Of a stretch of 64,000 bases of DNA, positions 24,372 to 36,300 are shown piece after piece. The position numbers and the translations under genes were made by a program. This DNA comes from Spinacia oleracea (lineage: Eukaryota; Streptophyta; Magnoliopsida; Caryophyllales; Amaranthaceae): positions 134,190,385 to 134,254,384 of the forward strand of contig NC_079487.1 in assembly GCF_020520425.1 (NCBI RefSeq). The letters run 5' to 3'. Under the pieces are notes generated by a model. It was given only the letters and a program-made list of their open reading frames with translations, was not told the origin of the DNA and did no database searches. How positions within the stretch are numbered: position 1 is the first letter of the stretch; each line of letters starts with the position of its first letter.

Positions 24372-24730
24372 AAAGATGGGTGTGGGCTGGGCCCGCCCGA
24401 GGTCTGACTCAGTACGAAAAATCCAGGCCCAACATGGACAAGGAAAAAAGCAGGGCCCGGCACAAGAACAAAGTCGTGGGCCGGGCCTGGGCCGTAAGCA
24501 CGCCAAGCCACGGCGCAACCGACCCGGCATAATAAAGCACACTAAATTTAGGAAATTTAGGCTTAGGCACAACGGGCCACCCGGCCCAGAACAAAAACCC
24601 ATGGACTGGCCTTGTTTGAACTTTATGGCCAGCCCTGACCCTCCCCAACAAAATGTGGACTTGGCACGGGGCCACCCCGTTTAGGCCCACGACCCAAAGC
24701 CCGACACGGCCTGGCACACGGCCATCAGGG
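24372..24730. mobile_element. GC-rich MITE in RPP0 pseudogene intron 4
   Basis: The left end AAAGATGG and a GGCCCACGACC-like right end match the copy in the same intron of the intact gene (52108-52389). The insertion therefore predates the duplication. Confidence 0.55.
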
Positions 24731-25242
24731 AAGATTATTTCTCAATGTGTGTGGACAAATGTGAAGTACAGCAAACAGACAGTATCTAAAATACAATCAG
24801 ACCACAAACCTTGAGGTACTCTTTAACTTTCTCTGCTTGGGGGAAGTCATAATCAGTTGCAATGGCAATGGCAAGAACATTCTTGTACCCATTGATGAAC
24901 ATGTGGGGAGCAGCAGCAAGGGTTGGGTAAGAGATGGCAAGGGAAAGAGAAGTGACCATGGATACACCAGTAGCAAACCTCAAAAGAAGGTCATCCTCTG
25001 TCAGGTCAAGTACTTCCGGGCTGAAGACTGACCCGTCATCATAAACTGATTGGATGTTCAAACCGTACGAGAACGGCCTGATTCCAAGCTTTGCAAGTAG
25101 AGCTGCCTCAGAAGAACCCACCTTCTCACCCTTCTTGATAAGCTCCACAGCAGTGATAATTTCAACAGTACCCTTGTTAATCTTGGTGGGGATATTAAGA
25201 ACCTGAAAGGACAAGCATAAGTCAGACCGGAAGTCCAGGACC

Positions 25243-25376
25243 ACCTAAAGATGGTGGTGGGCGGGCTGGCCTGAGGCCCGACCCGACCCAGCGCAAAGAG
25301 AGCACGACCATCACGACGTGGAGAGGGTCTAGCTCGGGCACGGCCCGAAGCCCGACCTGGCCCACAACCATCTTTA
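25243..25376. mobile_element. GC-rich MITE in RPP0 pseudogene intron 3 (absent from the intact gene)
   Basis: Ends AAAGATGGTGGTGGGC and GGCCCACAACCATCTTT are inverted copies. The matching intron of the other P0 copy lacks it, so it inserted after the duplication. Confidence 0.65.
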
Positions 25377-25594
25377 AGACAACCCTTTGGAGAAAGAGAG
25401 ACTTATAATACATAAATAGCACAAACCTGGAAGAAAGATGTCTGGGATGGGTCAAGACCAGTGTTGCCAGGTGGGACAACAACATCGATTGGTGCAACCA
25501 AACCAACACGGGCAGGAGCTCCAACCGGCAGACATCATACAATAAATTAGGACAAATATACATGGATTTAACAAGCTAAGAAACCCGAATCAAA

Positions 25595-26102
25595 TCTATA
25601 CTCCTATTTTATAACAGGAAGTTTAGGAATCATGTGTCCGCCTTTACAACCCTCCCTTTTTTTCCATTTTCTTTTCTCTGTCGATGTATTGTCCCTAAAT
25701 ATTTCCCTCGATATTTTTATTGAACTTGGTTCATGGTATGATTGATTTTGTTCCTTGGTGCTCTCTTGCTTTATTATTTTAATTTGATAGCTTGAATCAC
25801 ATATCCAATAGTGAAAAGAACTAGTTTAAAAACAAAAAGAATTTGTTGTATAGTGTGCCTTCTTACGTAGTTACTGCTTAGTTGTAAGAACTCTTACTCG
25901 TGTCAGACATTATTTCAAGAGATTGTAAACTCTTCGGTGAACAAACAAGAGTTTAAATAGTAGATATTCATATTTCTTGCAGTTTCTCCCATCCAAACTT
26001 GTACCAAAATCAGGCAATTTAACTACAAATGTAGTTTCTAACACTATCAAACATCAAAGTTTACTTCAAGAGAACACGTGCATCGCACATTCCTCAAACT
26101 AG
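25595..26102 (+). mobile_element. Helitron-like element in RPP0 pseudogene intron 2
   Basis: Starts TCTATACTCC after an A and ends AAACTAG before a T, with a degenerate GTGCATCGCAC hairpin just inside the 3' end. A longer relative sits at the same place in the intact gene (53092-54331). Confidence 0.5.
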
Positions 26103-27485
26103 TTTGTTAAACATATACAGAGTACCGTAAATGCTAGACTATAACCATTTACAAGCTAATCTATTGAGAGTACAGAATGGCCATTGCATTTATAAAATTA
26201 TTTAAGCAACTAAAGTAACTCCGAAAAATCAGGCAACAAATAAAAAACCATGAAAATGTTACGAGAAAAGGGCAGCCACATTGTCTAACAAACAAAAACC
26301 ACAGACCCTAGCAAAAGCAAGAATGGAAAAAAGATCATCGCCAAAGACTGCCATTGGTATACTAAAGCTAGATAAATCAGACAACCCTAGTAGCATAAAG
26401 CGTAAATTCACCACAAGAAATTCTACTCGAACTGAGACAGAAGTGAAAGAAACAAATTCTATACATCTCTCCGAGGTTTATTTGTACTACTAATTTGAGT
26501 TGTTTCTGTTTTACATATGTTGCGTTTAATTTACAAGTACATAACAAACCACGTTCAAAAAATTCAAGAACCCAACCCTTGATTAGATCTTAATTTAAGA
26601 ACTTGAACTTTTTTCATTTGTCAGCAACCTTTTTGATGCAGTGAATCTAGAGCAGTGCCAATTCCAAAGTTCTTTGTGATATTTATGTTGCAGGGGATCC
26701 AAGTACCACCAATTGAGCACAAATAGCATCTAGTATTCTAGTACAACCATGGTGCTAAACTACAATCCCCTATTGTGCTGAACTACATTCTATACAGAAG
26801 AACACCCAGCTCAAAATCATCATCGCCACCAAAAACCATACTTCTAACCCTAATTTCAAATACAAATTAGGTTAAAAATACCGTAAACACTTAAGAATCA
26901 ACTTAAAACAATACCTAATTGTACTTGGCAATCTCCTCCCTGACTTCCTTCAAATCACCCTTAGTAAAGATCAGCCCAACAAAACCAACATAAAAAAAAA
27001 AAAAAAAAAAAACAGTGAAAAAATATCAAAAACATACCACCAACAACTGCTCAAGCTTGCGCAAGTTGTCGTTTCCAGTTTTCTCAGCATGAAGACGGAT
27101 AGACCTCTTCATCATAGTATTCTTACCCATCAAAACAACAGAGTCGCCTCTTAGACCACTCCTGATGCCCTGGAGTTAATTCGAACCCACATTGTCGGCG
27201 GATGCAATCAGCACTTGGCTGTACTCGTCCAAGAGTTGGCATAGCTTCTGGTCGTATGCGATCTTCTTCTCAGCTTTGGTTGGTTTCACTGCCATTGTTG
27301 ACGAATTAAGGTTTTTTGAACAAAAAACTGGGAAATTAGGGTTTCTGTCTCGATTTCTTAAACAAAATCGAGGGCCAAGCAAAGCTGTGAGAACTGCTTT
27401 ATCAAGGCGGACAGCAACGACGCCGTCTCTTTAACCTCCGGGAGATTTTGCTGAACTAAGGAAAAAAGGAATTAGCTAACTTGAT

Positions 27486-27566
27486 AAACCCTAGAAATGA
27501 CGCTAGGAAGAAGTATGCCGGAGGTGGGTGGTGGGCTGTATATATTCTGTGGTTTTATTTTGGGCC
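27486..27566 (-). promoter_or_regulatory. Telo-box and site II motif of the RPP0 pseudogene
   Basis: AAACCCTAG at 27486-27494 and TGGGCC at 27561-27566, conserved in position with the intact copy. Plant ribosomal-protein promoters commonly pair these motifs. Confidence 0.55.
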
Positions 27567-27699
27567 TAAAGTGGGTGGGGTTAATGGGACTCGGGCACAT
27601 TTTGGTTTAAGAGTAATTGATTAAAATAATTTAAGCATCTTAGGGTTAATTATTATGTATGAGTGTATGACTAATTAGCCGGAGAGTTAATTAACATCA

Positions 27700-29120
27700 A
27701 CTGATATAAAGCTAATCCCTCCGTTTTATAATGTTTCTCACTTTTTTTATCATGCGAGGTCTACAATGCACTATTTTGACTATTATTTCTGCGAAGAAAT
27801 TGCTAAGTGTAAAAATAAGGGAAGTCTCGTCAACCAGGGTTGTTGTTTTCCTCCAACCGTTGTTTCCTTACTACGGGGATCATCATCGGGGCTGTTTGAG
27901 AAGTCGATGCCACTCTTAGGACTGGTGGAGTAGGGATGGATTTTGTTTTTACACCTCGAGATGGGGATTGGGAGGGGTGGCTATCGTTCCTATCACTGTT
28001 GGCGTGGATAAGGATGAAATTTTTAGGCGGGTACAATGTATAGAACGCGCTACGCCTCAAAGTAACCTCTAGCTAAATAAAGTAAATGGCGTGGTTATGT
28101 GTTAAGTGGTCGGATAGTAAGGCAGATGAGACGAGTATTAAGTAGATATGAGGAAATTTTGTGAAACACTACCCTTAAGTTTGGTGGTTTTGTGAATTGC
28201 TGTATTTTAAAAACTTTTTAAAATTTTACTACCTTATAATTTTGGTTTGTTTGACTAACACTACTATTTGACGTTTTTGTTAATGTTTTTCGTCGTATTT
28301 TTCTTCTATTCTTTTAAATAGACGCATTCCTTTGCCGTTTTGTTCATTTTCCATATTAAATGATCGTTCTAGTGGGGTTCAAAGACGGAAAACATTAACG
28401 AAAAACGTCAAATGTTAGTGTTAGTCAAACAAACCAAACTTATAAGGTAGTAAAATATAATTTTCTTTTTAAAAGATACTCCCTTCGTATTTATTTAAGA
28501 TACACCTGGTCAGGCACGGGTATTAAAAAAAATAATTGAATGAAATAAAGTAATAAAACAACTGGGTTGTGTAGATATTTTAATGGGTAAAACAAGTGGG
28601 GACCATATCATTTTAGGAGTGGGGGGTAGGGTGTAGTTATAAAATTATTTGTTTAATAGGGTGATGAGACATAGGATATATTAGATAGATTATTTAATTA
28701 GAGGGTGAGTTTGATAAGTAACTAAATATGAGGCTACCGATGATAATAAGATATTTTTTGGCTACCTTGAAAAAGTGAAATTGTATAAGGCTACCGTTGA
28801 GAATTTTCCTATATTTTATATGTTCAATAGGCTTGACCAAGTAATACTTATAGAATATCACGGATGTAATCCAGTAAATACTTGTAGTACACATCAATGC
28901 AAAATTGGAATAAATACTTGTAATACACAACAACAGTTAGTTAATTCCAAATTAATGCAAAATCTTCAAACCGTTTTATTGGAGGATTGGGGTGGAGTTT
29001 CGATGGCTGCGTAACTTAGTGTGTTCTAGTTTTTGTCTTACTGTTGTTATTTTTCTTTTTTTAATTCAGCATTTTCTTATTAGTTTGTAATTTTTCCTTC
29101 CTTTTCATTTACAGCAACAA
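27700..29120. other. Repeat-rich intergenic region
   Basis: No supported gene. It contains a foldback with arms at 28224-28300 and 28383-28462 (GTTTGTTTGACTAACACTA and its inverse), a truncated Stowaway copy at 28483-28720 and a one-sided Stowaway-like end near 27716. A 79-codon frame at 28775-29014 has no recognisable domain. Confidence 0.5.
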
Positions 29121-29123
29121 CAA

Positions 29124-29479
29124 CAAAACAGTTAGTTAATTCCAAATCAATTTATAGGGCTGACGCATCACGGGACCAGGATGTATCACCTGTATCTGCG
29201 CCGTCTTTCCACAGTTGGCTGCCGATTACGATACGTGACCCAGTACTGCCACAGTCACCTCTTTCGACGCCACGACCACTACCAGCACCCGCATCTCCTC
29301 CCGCACGACCACCTCTTGACTTAGCGGGTTTAGGCGTCATAGTGAGCATCGGAGTTTTTTACCTGATGTTAGCAGGGTTCATCCTCGACCTTCTGACTTA
29401 CTCTCCGTCATCTGCGTTTGGCCCGGGACAGGACATGGTGCGTTTTTACCTGCCAATAGGTTTAGTTGGTATTTGCATG
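29124..29479 (+). other. GC-rich open frame of about 118 codons with a membrane segment, no start codon
   Basis: A continuous plus frame reads through SWLPITIRDPVLPQSP, a Pro/Ala-rich stretch, and the hydrophobic segment GVIVSIGVFYLMLAGFIL before a stop. GC content is well above the flanks. I do not recognise it. It could be a gene fragment carried by a mobile element, or one exon of an unseen gene. Confidence 0.3.
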
Positions 29480-29499
29480 TAGATATGTTACTATCTTTT

Positions 29500-29785
29500 T
29501 TGGACGATGATAAAGGTTGCAAGTTGCGACAATATTTAGTTGTCGCAATTTTACGGGTCGCAGTTTAATTGGTACATATAGGCGCCACGTAGGATACACG
29601 TCATTATAATACTATCAATGCAATATTTCTACTATGAAATATGTAAATAAGGTAGTCGATATTAATAAGGAAACAAATTAGAATATTAAGATTTTCCTAC
29701 TTTTTTTTTAACATGTATAATAGATAATATAAGTTAAATATTTTAATTTCCAATTTAAATCATGTTGCGACCTTTATCATTTTTG
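29500..29785. mobile_element. Small inverted-repeat element
   Basis: Ends GATGATAAAGGTTGCAA and GTTGCGACCTTTATCATT are inverted copies. A 25-bp flank (GTAGATATGTTACTATCTTT) recurs just to the right, near 29832. Confidence 0.45.
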
Positions 29786-29799
29786 ATCTTTTTTATACT

Positions 29800-32140
29800 C
29801 CGTATATTACTATGTTTTTGCATTTAGACATGTAGATATGTTACTATCTTTTTGATATATTACTATCTTTTTGCATTATTTCCCTACTGTCTTTGTTATT
29901 CCATTTTGTAGCTTTGTTTTCTTCTCTCTTAGGGGTTGTGCCCTTTTTATTCACCAAAAAACATTGTTTAAAATTTATCCTTCTTTGTATGAAAGTTTTC
30001 TAATTTTTCTCTTTAACTAATCAAATTATCTCTTTAATTCACTAGTATTTTATAGAGGTAATTAGGTAACGATTTAAAATATTTGGGCTACGTAGCATCA
30101 TAGTCCCCAAACAAAGCTTTTGTTTACACGCTTAGTGCATTGGCAGTCCCTCGTGAGTGCGGCACGCTGCACGCACCTTTTTGTTTTCAGATTCCACCCT
30201 CCACAACTTAATTTTAGGTAACCAAAGTTGTTCCCAAGAAATGGGAGCCTTTTGGAAACGAAGTCGCTTAAGCAAATATTTCGAAATTGCTCCACTTCCT
30301 GAGAAAGAAGTCGTCTTGGTATTGGATCCGCTCTTATGTTAGCATGAACTTGTCCAATAATATTTTTTTCGTAAATAAAAAGTTAATTAAAACGTGTTAA
30401 AGTTATTAAAAACTGGGTAAGGTAAAAGTAATTCAATGTACGCTAAATTTGGTGTATACGGGATGCGTGCAATCTCATATATTGTTATATTTTAATCGAA
30501 CCATATAGATAATGAACACGAGAGATGAAAAAAATAATAAAAGTATGAGATCAAACATATGTGCATTAAAATTGTAAAAATGTGCTTTTAAACTAAAAAT
30601 GTGCTTTTAAACTGAAAACGTGCTTTTAAACTGAAAAATGTGCTTTTTTGAGGGATTAGAAAATACAAAACGAACCGGTTGCATGTAGAGCTACATACAA
30701 CCGGGTGTACCTAATAATTTGTGATCTCTCACATATTCACTTTCATCAACAATTAAATTATATTTGTTATAAATATATTATATTTTGGATGGCCATTATA
30801 TCCCTGTTATCCATATCCTATATAATATATGTATGTGTACATATTATGTCAATGAGAATAAGATGATAACCGCTCGTTTCTCTCTTCCTCTCTCACTTTC
30901 TCCTTACAACAGAAGAGACTTCCATAATACGTAGTAGAGTAAATTCATTTTAAAAGATAGAGTAATAAATTAAAAAAAAATCTGCAACTCATAAGGTTCA
31001 AACTCTCTTCACCAAATTGGATCGTGCAACCCTTGCCAATATGCCACATTTACTTTATCGTTTATTTCATGCATTTAATAATATATGATTATATGTATAG
31101 AATTTTAGTTGACCAGTTAGTAATTTGTCAAATTGAGTCCCCTCCGGCCTTGGGTCCTAGGCAGTTGCACTCCTCGCTACGCCTAGGGCCGCGAGTCCAT
31201 GACTGAATGAACATATGGTTCAAATTCAAAAAATATATATATAAATATTTCAATTATACACGTACATTGAAATCATTTTCCATATTCATTAGGTGTTTAA
31301 GGGGTGTATAATCCAAATTGCGGTCAAATTGTATTTGCAAGTATAAAGTAAAAAAATATGCCCCATGAATTGCAACAAAACATATACATTGAAGCATTTG
31401 ATATATTTTGCCTCTTTTGTTAAGGGAAATAGGGAAAGTTAGCTAGTAACATTTATTAATAAGCATAATAAAATCATACAGTGAAGATTAAAGAATTTGT
31501 GTGTGGGCTTAATAGCAATAGAAATTAATATTAATTTTATATTACCAGAGAGTTACTTAACATGAATACATGATAGCACTGTATATGAATTTGTGTACAT
31601 TACTTTTATATTACTACGTATTAGGGAATTACTTAATATAATATTTAAGGTCACAAATGACTTAGTTCCATCGCTATCTACTTACAAATACAACCACCGA
31701 AACGGTTTGACTACTCACAAAAAGAGTTTTTGTCCACCATAACCATAGTCGTCCGACCAGAGCAGGATCTGTTAAACCACCATTACTCTCCTCCTCCTTG
31801 TTTACGCAATTAACAACAAATTAAATTAAGTTGACTTTCCAACTTACCCCAAATTGAATTAACTAGTAACAAATTACCGTAAGAGAGGACAAAATCGAAA
31901 AACTAACATCCAAATTTTTAAGCTTGTAGAAAGCTAGGTAGAATGAGGAGACTGTATATGTGTGAGTACATCATAAGGACACTACTACTGGGGTCAATAA
32001 TTTAAAAGGTCAGGGTAAAGGGGAATTTTGGACTAATATATTGGTGCAAATATGTCACACCATCAATAGCAAGTCACATACTTGTTCCGTTCCTTAAAAA
32101 TCACATCATGATTGACTTTTATTCCTCTAAGACATTGCCT
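29800..32140. other. AT-rich intergenic region
   Basis: No gene recognised. It contains about four copies of a 19-bp unit (GTGCTTTTAAACTGAAAA type) at 30587-30655. Short frames at 30098-30342 have no domain. Confidence 0.45.
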
Positions 32141-32144
32141 ATAA

Positions 32145-32534
32145 GGGCACGCTTGGATTGGGTGTAATGGATTATGGGGGTAATAAAAGTCAAACCACCA
32201 TAATAAAAGGACAATGAAGGTGAATTGAGGTGGTTGCAAGGAGGGTGGTGTGGTGGTATTGTGATGAGAAGTTGTGGTAGTGGTGGTGTTGTGAGGAGAA
32301 GGGAGGAAGGGGGGAAGTAATTACCCCAAATGAGGGTAATAATCACCCTAGTGGGATGGTGGGTAACTATTCCCCCCATGATGAGGGTATTTGTTCCCCT
32401 TCCCTTTTATTTTCTTCTTGTCAACACTAGCTTGTTCCCTTTGCCACCATTTCATCCCCTCATCATCGCCTTCAATTACCTTAATTTGACTTTTATTACC
32501 TCTTTAATACATTACCCTCAATCCAAGCATGCCC
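32145..32534. mobile_element. Tourist-type MITE copy 2
   Basis: 390 bp. Ends GGGCACGCTTGGATTGGGTG and CAATCCAAGCATGCCC flanked by TAA duplications. It is nearly identical to 23621-24013, so the family was recently mobile. Confidence 0.88.
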
Positions 32535-32716
32535 TAAGAGTTTAGGGGAAAAAATAAAAAATAAAGGATAATTCAAAAAAAACAAAACAATAACGGTAAG
32601 TTTTTTTGTTTTTTTTTACCATAAAAATACTACTACAAAACTAAAGAGAAATGATAGAATTACTAGTCTGAAATAGCGAAACTAATGGCTAATAAAGTCA
32701 GTACGTTGTAAAGAAT

Positions 32717-32824
32717 TTATTTTTGGGTGCAAATAAGCCACAAGGGCGGGGGATTAGAATAGATCCCACGATCACCTGAAACCGAAATGGAAGCTCTAAC
32801 CAACTGAGCTATCCATCACTCTCC
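32717..32824 (-). mobile_element. tRNA-derived SINE (family 1, copy 3)
   Basis: Same tRNA-like head as the other two copies. Target duplication GTACGTTGTAAAGAAT (32701-32716) versus GTACGTTGCAAAAAAT (32825-32840). Its head lies at the former 3' end of the NDR1/HIN1-like gene now at 44444-45217, 13 bp from the retrotransposon target site. Confidence 0.8.
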
Positions 32825-32852
32825 GTACGTTGCAAAAAATGACAATAAACAT

Positions 32853-33277
32853 TGTTTGGGCTCCCAATTGACTCTCAATTGGGCCACTAAGTCCAAAGCC
32901 CAATGGCTCTAAACAACAGCATCAAACCTACCAATGGCTATTCAGCCATCCATTAAGGCCCAAAGCCCAATAGCAATAAATGACCTATGGGCATTTATTA
33001 TGCAAACACTATAAATAGGCCGCCAAGGCTCACACCTCAAGGTACGTCCAATTTATCGCCTTAAGACTACTCTTCTAGAGAACTTCTCTCTAGAATCCGA
33101 GCATCGTTCTTACTTAGGCATCGGAGGGGCTTTCCTCGGAAACACCCCCGAGGCTAGTGACTTTGCTCTTGTGCAGGTGAATTCGGACTCTACTCATTCA
33201 AACAAGCAAGATCTTCAACACATACAAAAGGGCCTTCATTCGAAGCCCATTGTTTCCATCTTTACAACACCGGAACA
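32853..33277 (+). repeat. 5' LTR
   Basis: 425 bp starting TGTTTGGG and ending GGAACA. It contains TATAAATA at 33010-33017, which would place transcription initiation about 30 bp further on. Confidence 0.95.
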
Positions 33278-33280
33278 ATT

Positions 33281-33298
33281 TGGCGCCGTCTGTGGGGA
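33281..33298 (+). promoter_or_regulatory. Primer-binding site
   Basis: TGGCGCCGTCTGTGGGGA starts 3 bp after the LTR. The first eight bases complement a tRNA 3' end CGGCGCCA, which fits tRNA-Asp used by related plant elements. The remaining bases match less certainly. Confidence 0.65.
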
Positions 33299-33347
33299 AG
33301 AACACTTCAAAGCCTTTGAAAGACATCAATCACCTCTTTCCGCGAAA

Positions 33348-36300
33348 ATGGTGAATGATGTTGTTAACAACAATGACGACGATATGATGGTGCGGTCAGA
33401 TTCAGAATCTGACCAAGAGGAGCACCCTCAATCGATGGCGAGGTCACAGCCAAGCAGAGCTACGACCGCCACAAATGCAGGACCTCCGATTCCAACTAGG
33501 GAAGAGCTCACTGCGGCCATGACCATCATGCAGAACTTCCTCTTCAATGAGAAGCAGCAAGGATTGGCAAATGACCGCAGAGAAGAGAGGAGGACCAGGC
33601 GAAGGCTGAACGAGCCACCCAGTGCGGAAGTGTCCAGACCCGAACGAGAACTCCTTCCCTTGACAGGTACACACTTGACGTCGAGGTGGATGGAAAGCAC
33701 GTGGGACACCCAAAAAAGGGCACAACAGCAACCAGATTGGTTTGCGAGACCATCGCCTACTCCAACAGCTCTCCAAAGCGAATCGACTACTCGTAACACT
33801 CGGGTCCGAAGCTCGGTGCTCAGCAGGTTGAGGCCCTCGGTCCACTCAAGGTTAAGACCCTCGATCAATACGAGACTCGGGGTGGGCGAGCCAAGCAGAT
33901 CTGGCGAACGACCCGAGGTCAGCAGCCGAGAGAGAAGAAGAGACAGGAGGCATGATCGAACCCCTAGCCCCCATCGTACGCCCGAACGTTCTAATCACAG
34001 AACCCCGGCAAACGAAGGCATCAGGGCTAGACTCGGGAAAAGAATCATGACTCCCACGTCATCCCCTTTCTCGGACGAGCTGATCATGGAAGAAATACCG
34101 AAGGTAAGACTGCCAGCGCACCTGACCTACAGCGGAATCACAGATCCGAGGGATCATGTCATCTCCTACGAGCAGCAAATGTTCTTGAGTCCCTACTCCG
34201 AAGCATGTTGGTGTAAATATTTCCCAACCACGCTAACCGGAGTGGCGGGAGAGTGGTTTAGATCGCTGCCGAAGGGATCGATCAAGAGCTGGAAAAAGCT
34301 GAAAAAGAGATTCTGCACACAGTTCGTGAGCAACAATCGCCCCGAGCGAACCACAGCAGAACTGACCTCAATCCAACAAGAAAGAGACGAAAGTCTGAGA
34401 GAATTCATGGCCAGATTCATGAAGGAATCAACAAACATACCAAACTTGCAGCCAGACGTGGCCATCTTCGCCTTGAAGCACGCGCTCCAGGAAGGGAAGT
34501 TCCGTGACGAACTCTCAATGAAGAACCCCTCCAGAATAGCTGACGTGCTCCAAATGGCTGATGCGTTCATCAGAACCGAAGAGTTCAACAAGGCCGCCGC
34601 AAGATTGAAAGGATCGTCGGATCCGAGAGACACAAAGAATACCCAGAGCAAGCCCGAGGGCAGCTCATGGAAGGGGAAAGAGAAAGTAGGAGCTAGAGAG
34701 ATGAGCCCGAAGAAAGACGGGAGAAGGGGTGAACTTCAACCCAAGTACACCAACTACACTCCACTAGCTCTGCCCCGAAAAGAGATATTTATCCTCAACA
34801 GAAATGACGAAAAGTGGAAACTACCTGGGAAGCTCAAGTCCAACCCAGCTCGGAGAAACAAGAACAAATGGTGCGAGTTTCATGATGACTTCGGTCACCA
34901 CACCGAAGAATGCAACTCGCTGAAAGACAACATTGAGGACCTCGTTCGCCGAGGCTACCTGAAACAGTACTTGTTAGACCGAAGGGAGGAAAAAGAAAAG
35001 GCCGCAACCGGCAAACAACACGAGCAACCCCAGAAAAGGGTCTACGAAGCAACAGGGCACAAGAAGAATGACATCCTAGTGGTGTTCGGGGGACAGAAGT
35101 CTGGCCAGGCCAGCAAAAAGCACCTAAGAGCCCTCTCCCATCGGGTCAACCTCAGCGCGGTGGGAGACAACCAGCCACACCCCCCGAACATGACCTTCAC
35201 TGCTGATGATTGCTTCGGAGTCCAGTACAAACATGACGATCCTCTGGTCATTTCCATGGACCTCAATAACCACAACGTACATCGAGTGTTAGTCGACGGA
35301 GGAAGTGCCGTCAATATCATCTTCAGAAACTGCTTCGAGCAGCTGATCCTCGAAGAGCCAGAGGAAGCACTGACGAAAGTCAGTTATCCTCTGATCGGAT
35401 TCAACGGATCCGCAGCTATCCCTCGAGGAAAGATCACCCTGCCAGTCACAGTGGGTGAAGGCCAGGCAGCAAAAACCCTTCGGGACGAATTTTTAGTGAT
35501 GGACTGCGACTCCGTATACAACGTAATCATGGGGAGAACCATGATTCACAAGATGCAAGCAGTCCCCTCCACATACCACCAGCTGATGATATACGTCTCG
35601 GATGCAGGATTCGCCGAACGAATCAGAGGTGATCAAGAAGTGGCGAGAAGAACCTGCCACACTGCTGTCCGAAAGCCCAAACTAGGGGACGACCCCGAGG
35701 AAGAAAAAGGAGCTACGGGAGAGGAAAGCGAGGCAAAAAGGAGAAGAGCAAGCACGAGCAGCTTGTCTCCCGCAGAAGTTGATGCCCGCCCCGAAACCCT
35801 ATCTCCCGAACCAGATCAAGAAATGGAGGATATCTTCCTCGAAGAGGATTCAGACAGGAGCGTCCGAATAGGCAAGGGCCTAAGCTCGGGGCTCCGAATC
35901 GATTTGATCCGATTACTCAGGGATCATAAAGACATCTTTGCATGGTCAGCAGCAGATATGCCAGGGATAAATCCGAAGCTGATTTGTCACAAGCTGGACG
36001 TCAACGCTGAAGCTCGGCCAGTCAAGCAAAAAAAGAGGAACTACTCCTCGGAGAAAAACAAAGTCATCGCCGAGGAGGTGAAAAAGTTGCAAGAGGCCGG
36101 ATTCATTGAACCCTGCATGTATCCGAAATGGCTGGCCAACGTGGTGATGGTCAAAAAAGCGAACGGCTCCTGGCGAATGTGCGTGGATTTCACAGACCTG
36201 AACCGAGCCTGCCCCAAAGACTGCTATCCCCTGCCAAGGATAGATCAATTGGTTGACTCCACCAGCGGCCATGCACTGCTCAGCTTCATGGATGCCTTTT

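Larger units (their letters stand above)
24181..27295 (-). pseudogene. 60S acidic ribosomal protein P0 (uL10), unprocessed pseudogene
   Basis: All five exons of the functional paralogue at 51915-55529 can be located: 27038-27295, a remnant at 26915-26979, 25427-25525, 24810-25202 and 24181-24333. Introns are retained, so it arose by DNA duplication rather than retroposition. Four lesions are visible. Codon 40 is TAA instead of CAA in exon 1. The 5' end of exon 2 with its acceptor is deleted. Three extra bases at the end of exon 2 create an in-frame TAG. The exon 3 acceptor AG is CG. Exons 4 and 5 remain open, and the acidic tail ends in the GFSLFDDE also found in the intact copy. The promoter motifs persist (AAACCCTAG at 27486-27494, TGGGCC at 27561-27566), so non-coding transcription is possible. 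Confidence 0.9.
23280..27680. repeat. Segmental duplication containing RPP0 pseudogene (partner 48594-55930)
   Basis: Homology begins in non-coding DNA (GGTCAACCTAAGACTCAAGG here, and a diverged match near 48630). It runs through GAAACAGTGATGCAAAA, the P0 locus and its promoter. This copy is interrupted by a Tourist MITE (23621-24013). The partner is interrupted by about 3 kb of LINE, LTR and MITE sequence (48753-51820). Confidence 0.8.

Noticed and set aside
24326-24717. Several ORFs of 60-100 residues in the P0 pseudogene intron
   Set aside because: They fall in a GC-rich MITE that is also present in the intact gene's intron and are not conserved in frame.
33171-33347. Upstream extension of the gag-pol frame starting in the LTR
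   Set aside because: It begins at GTG and runs through the primer-binding site; the first ATG downstream (33348) is the sensible start.
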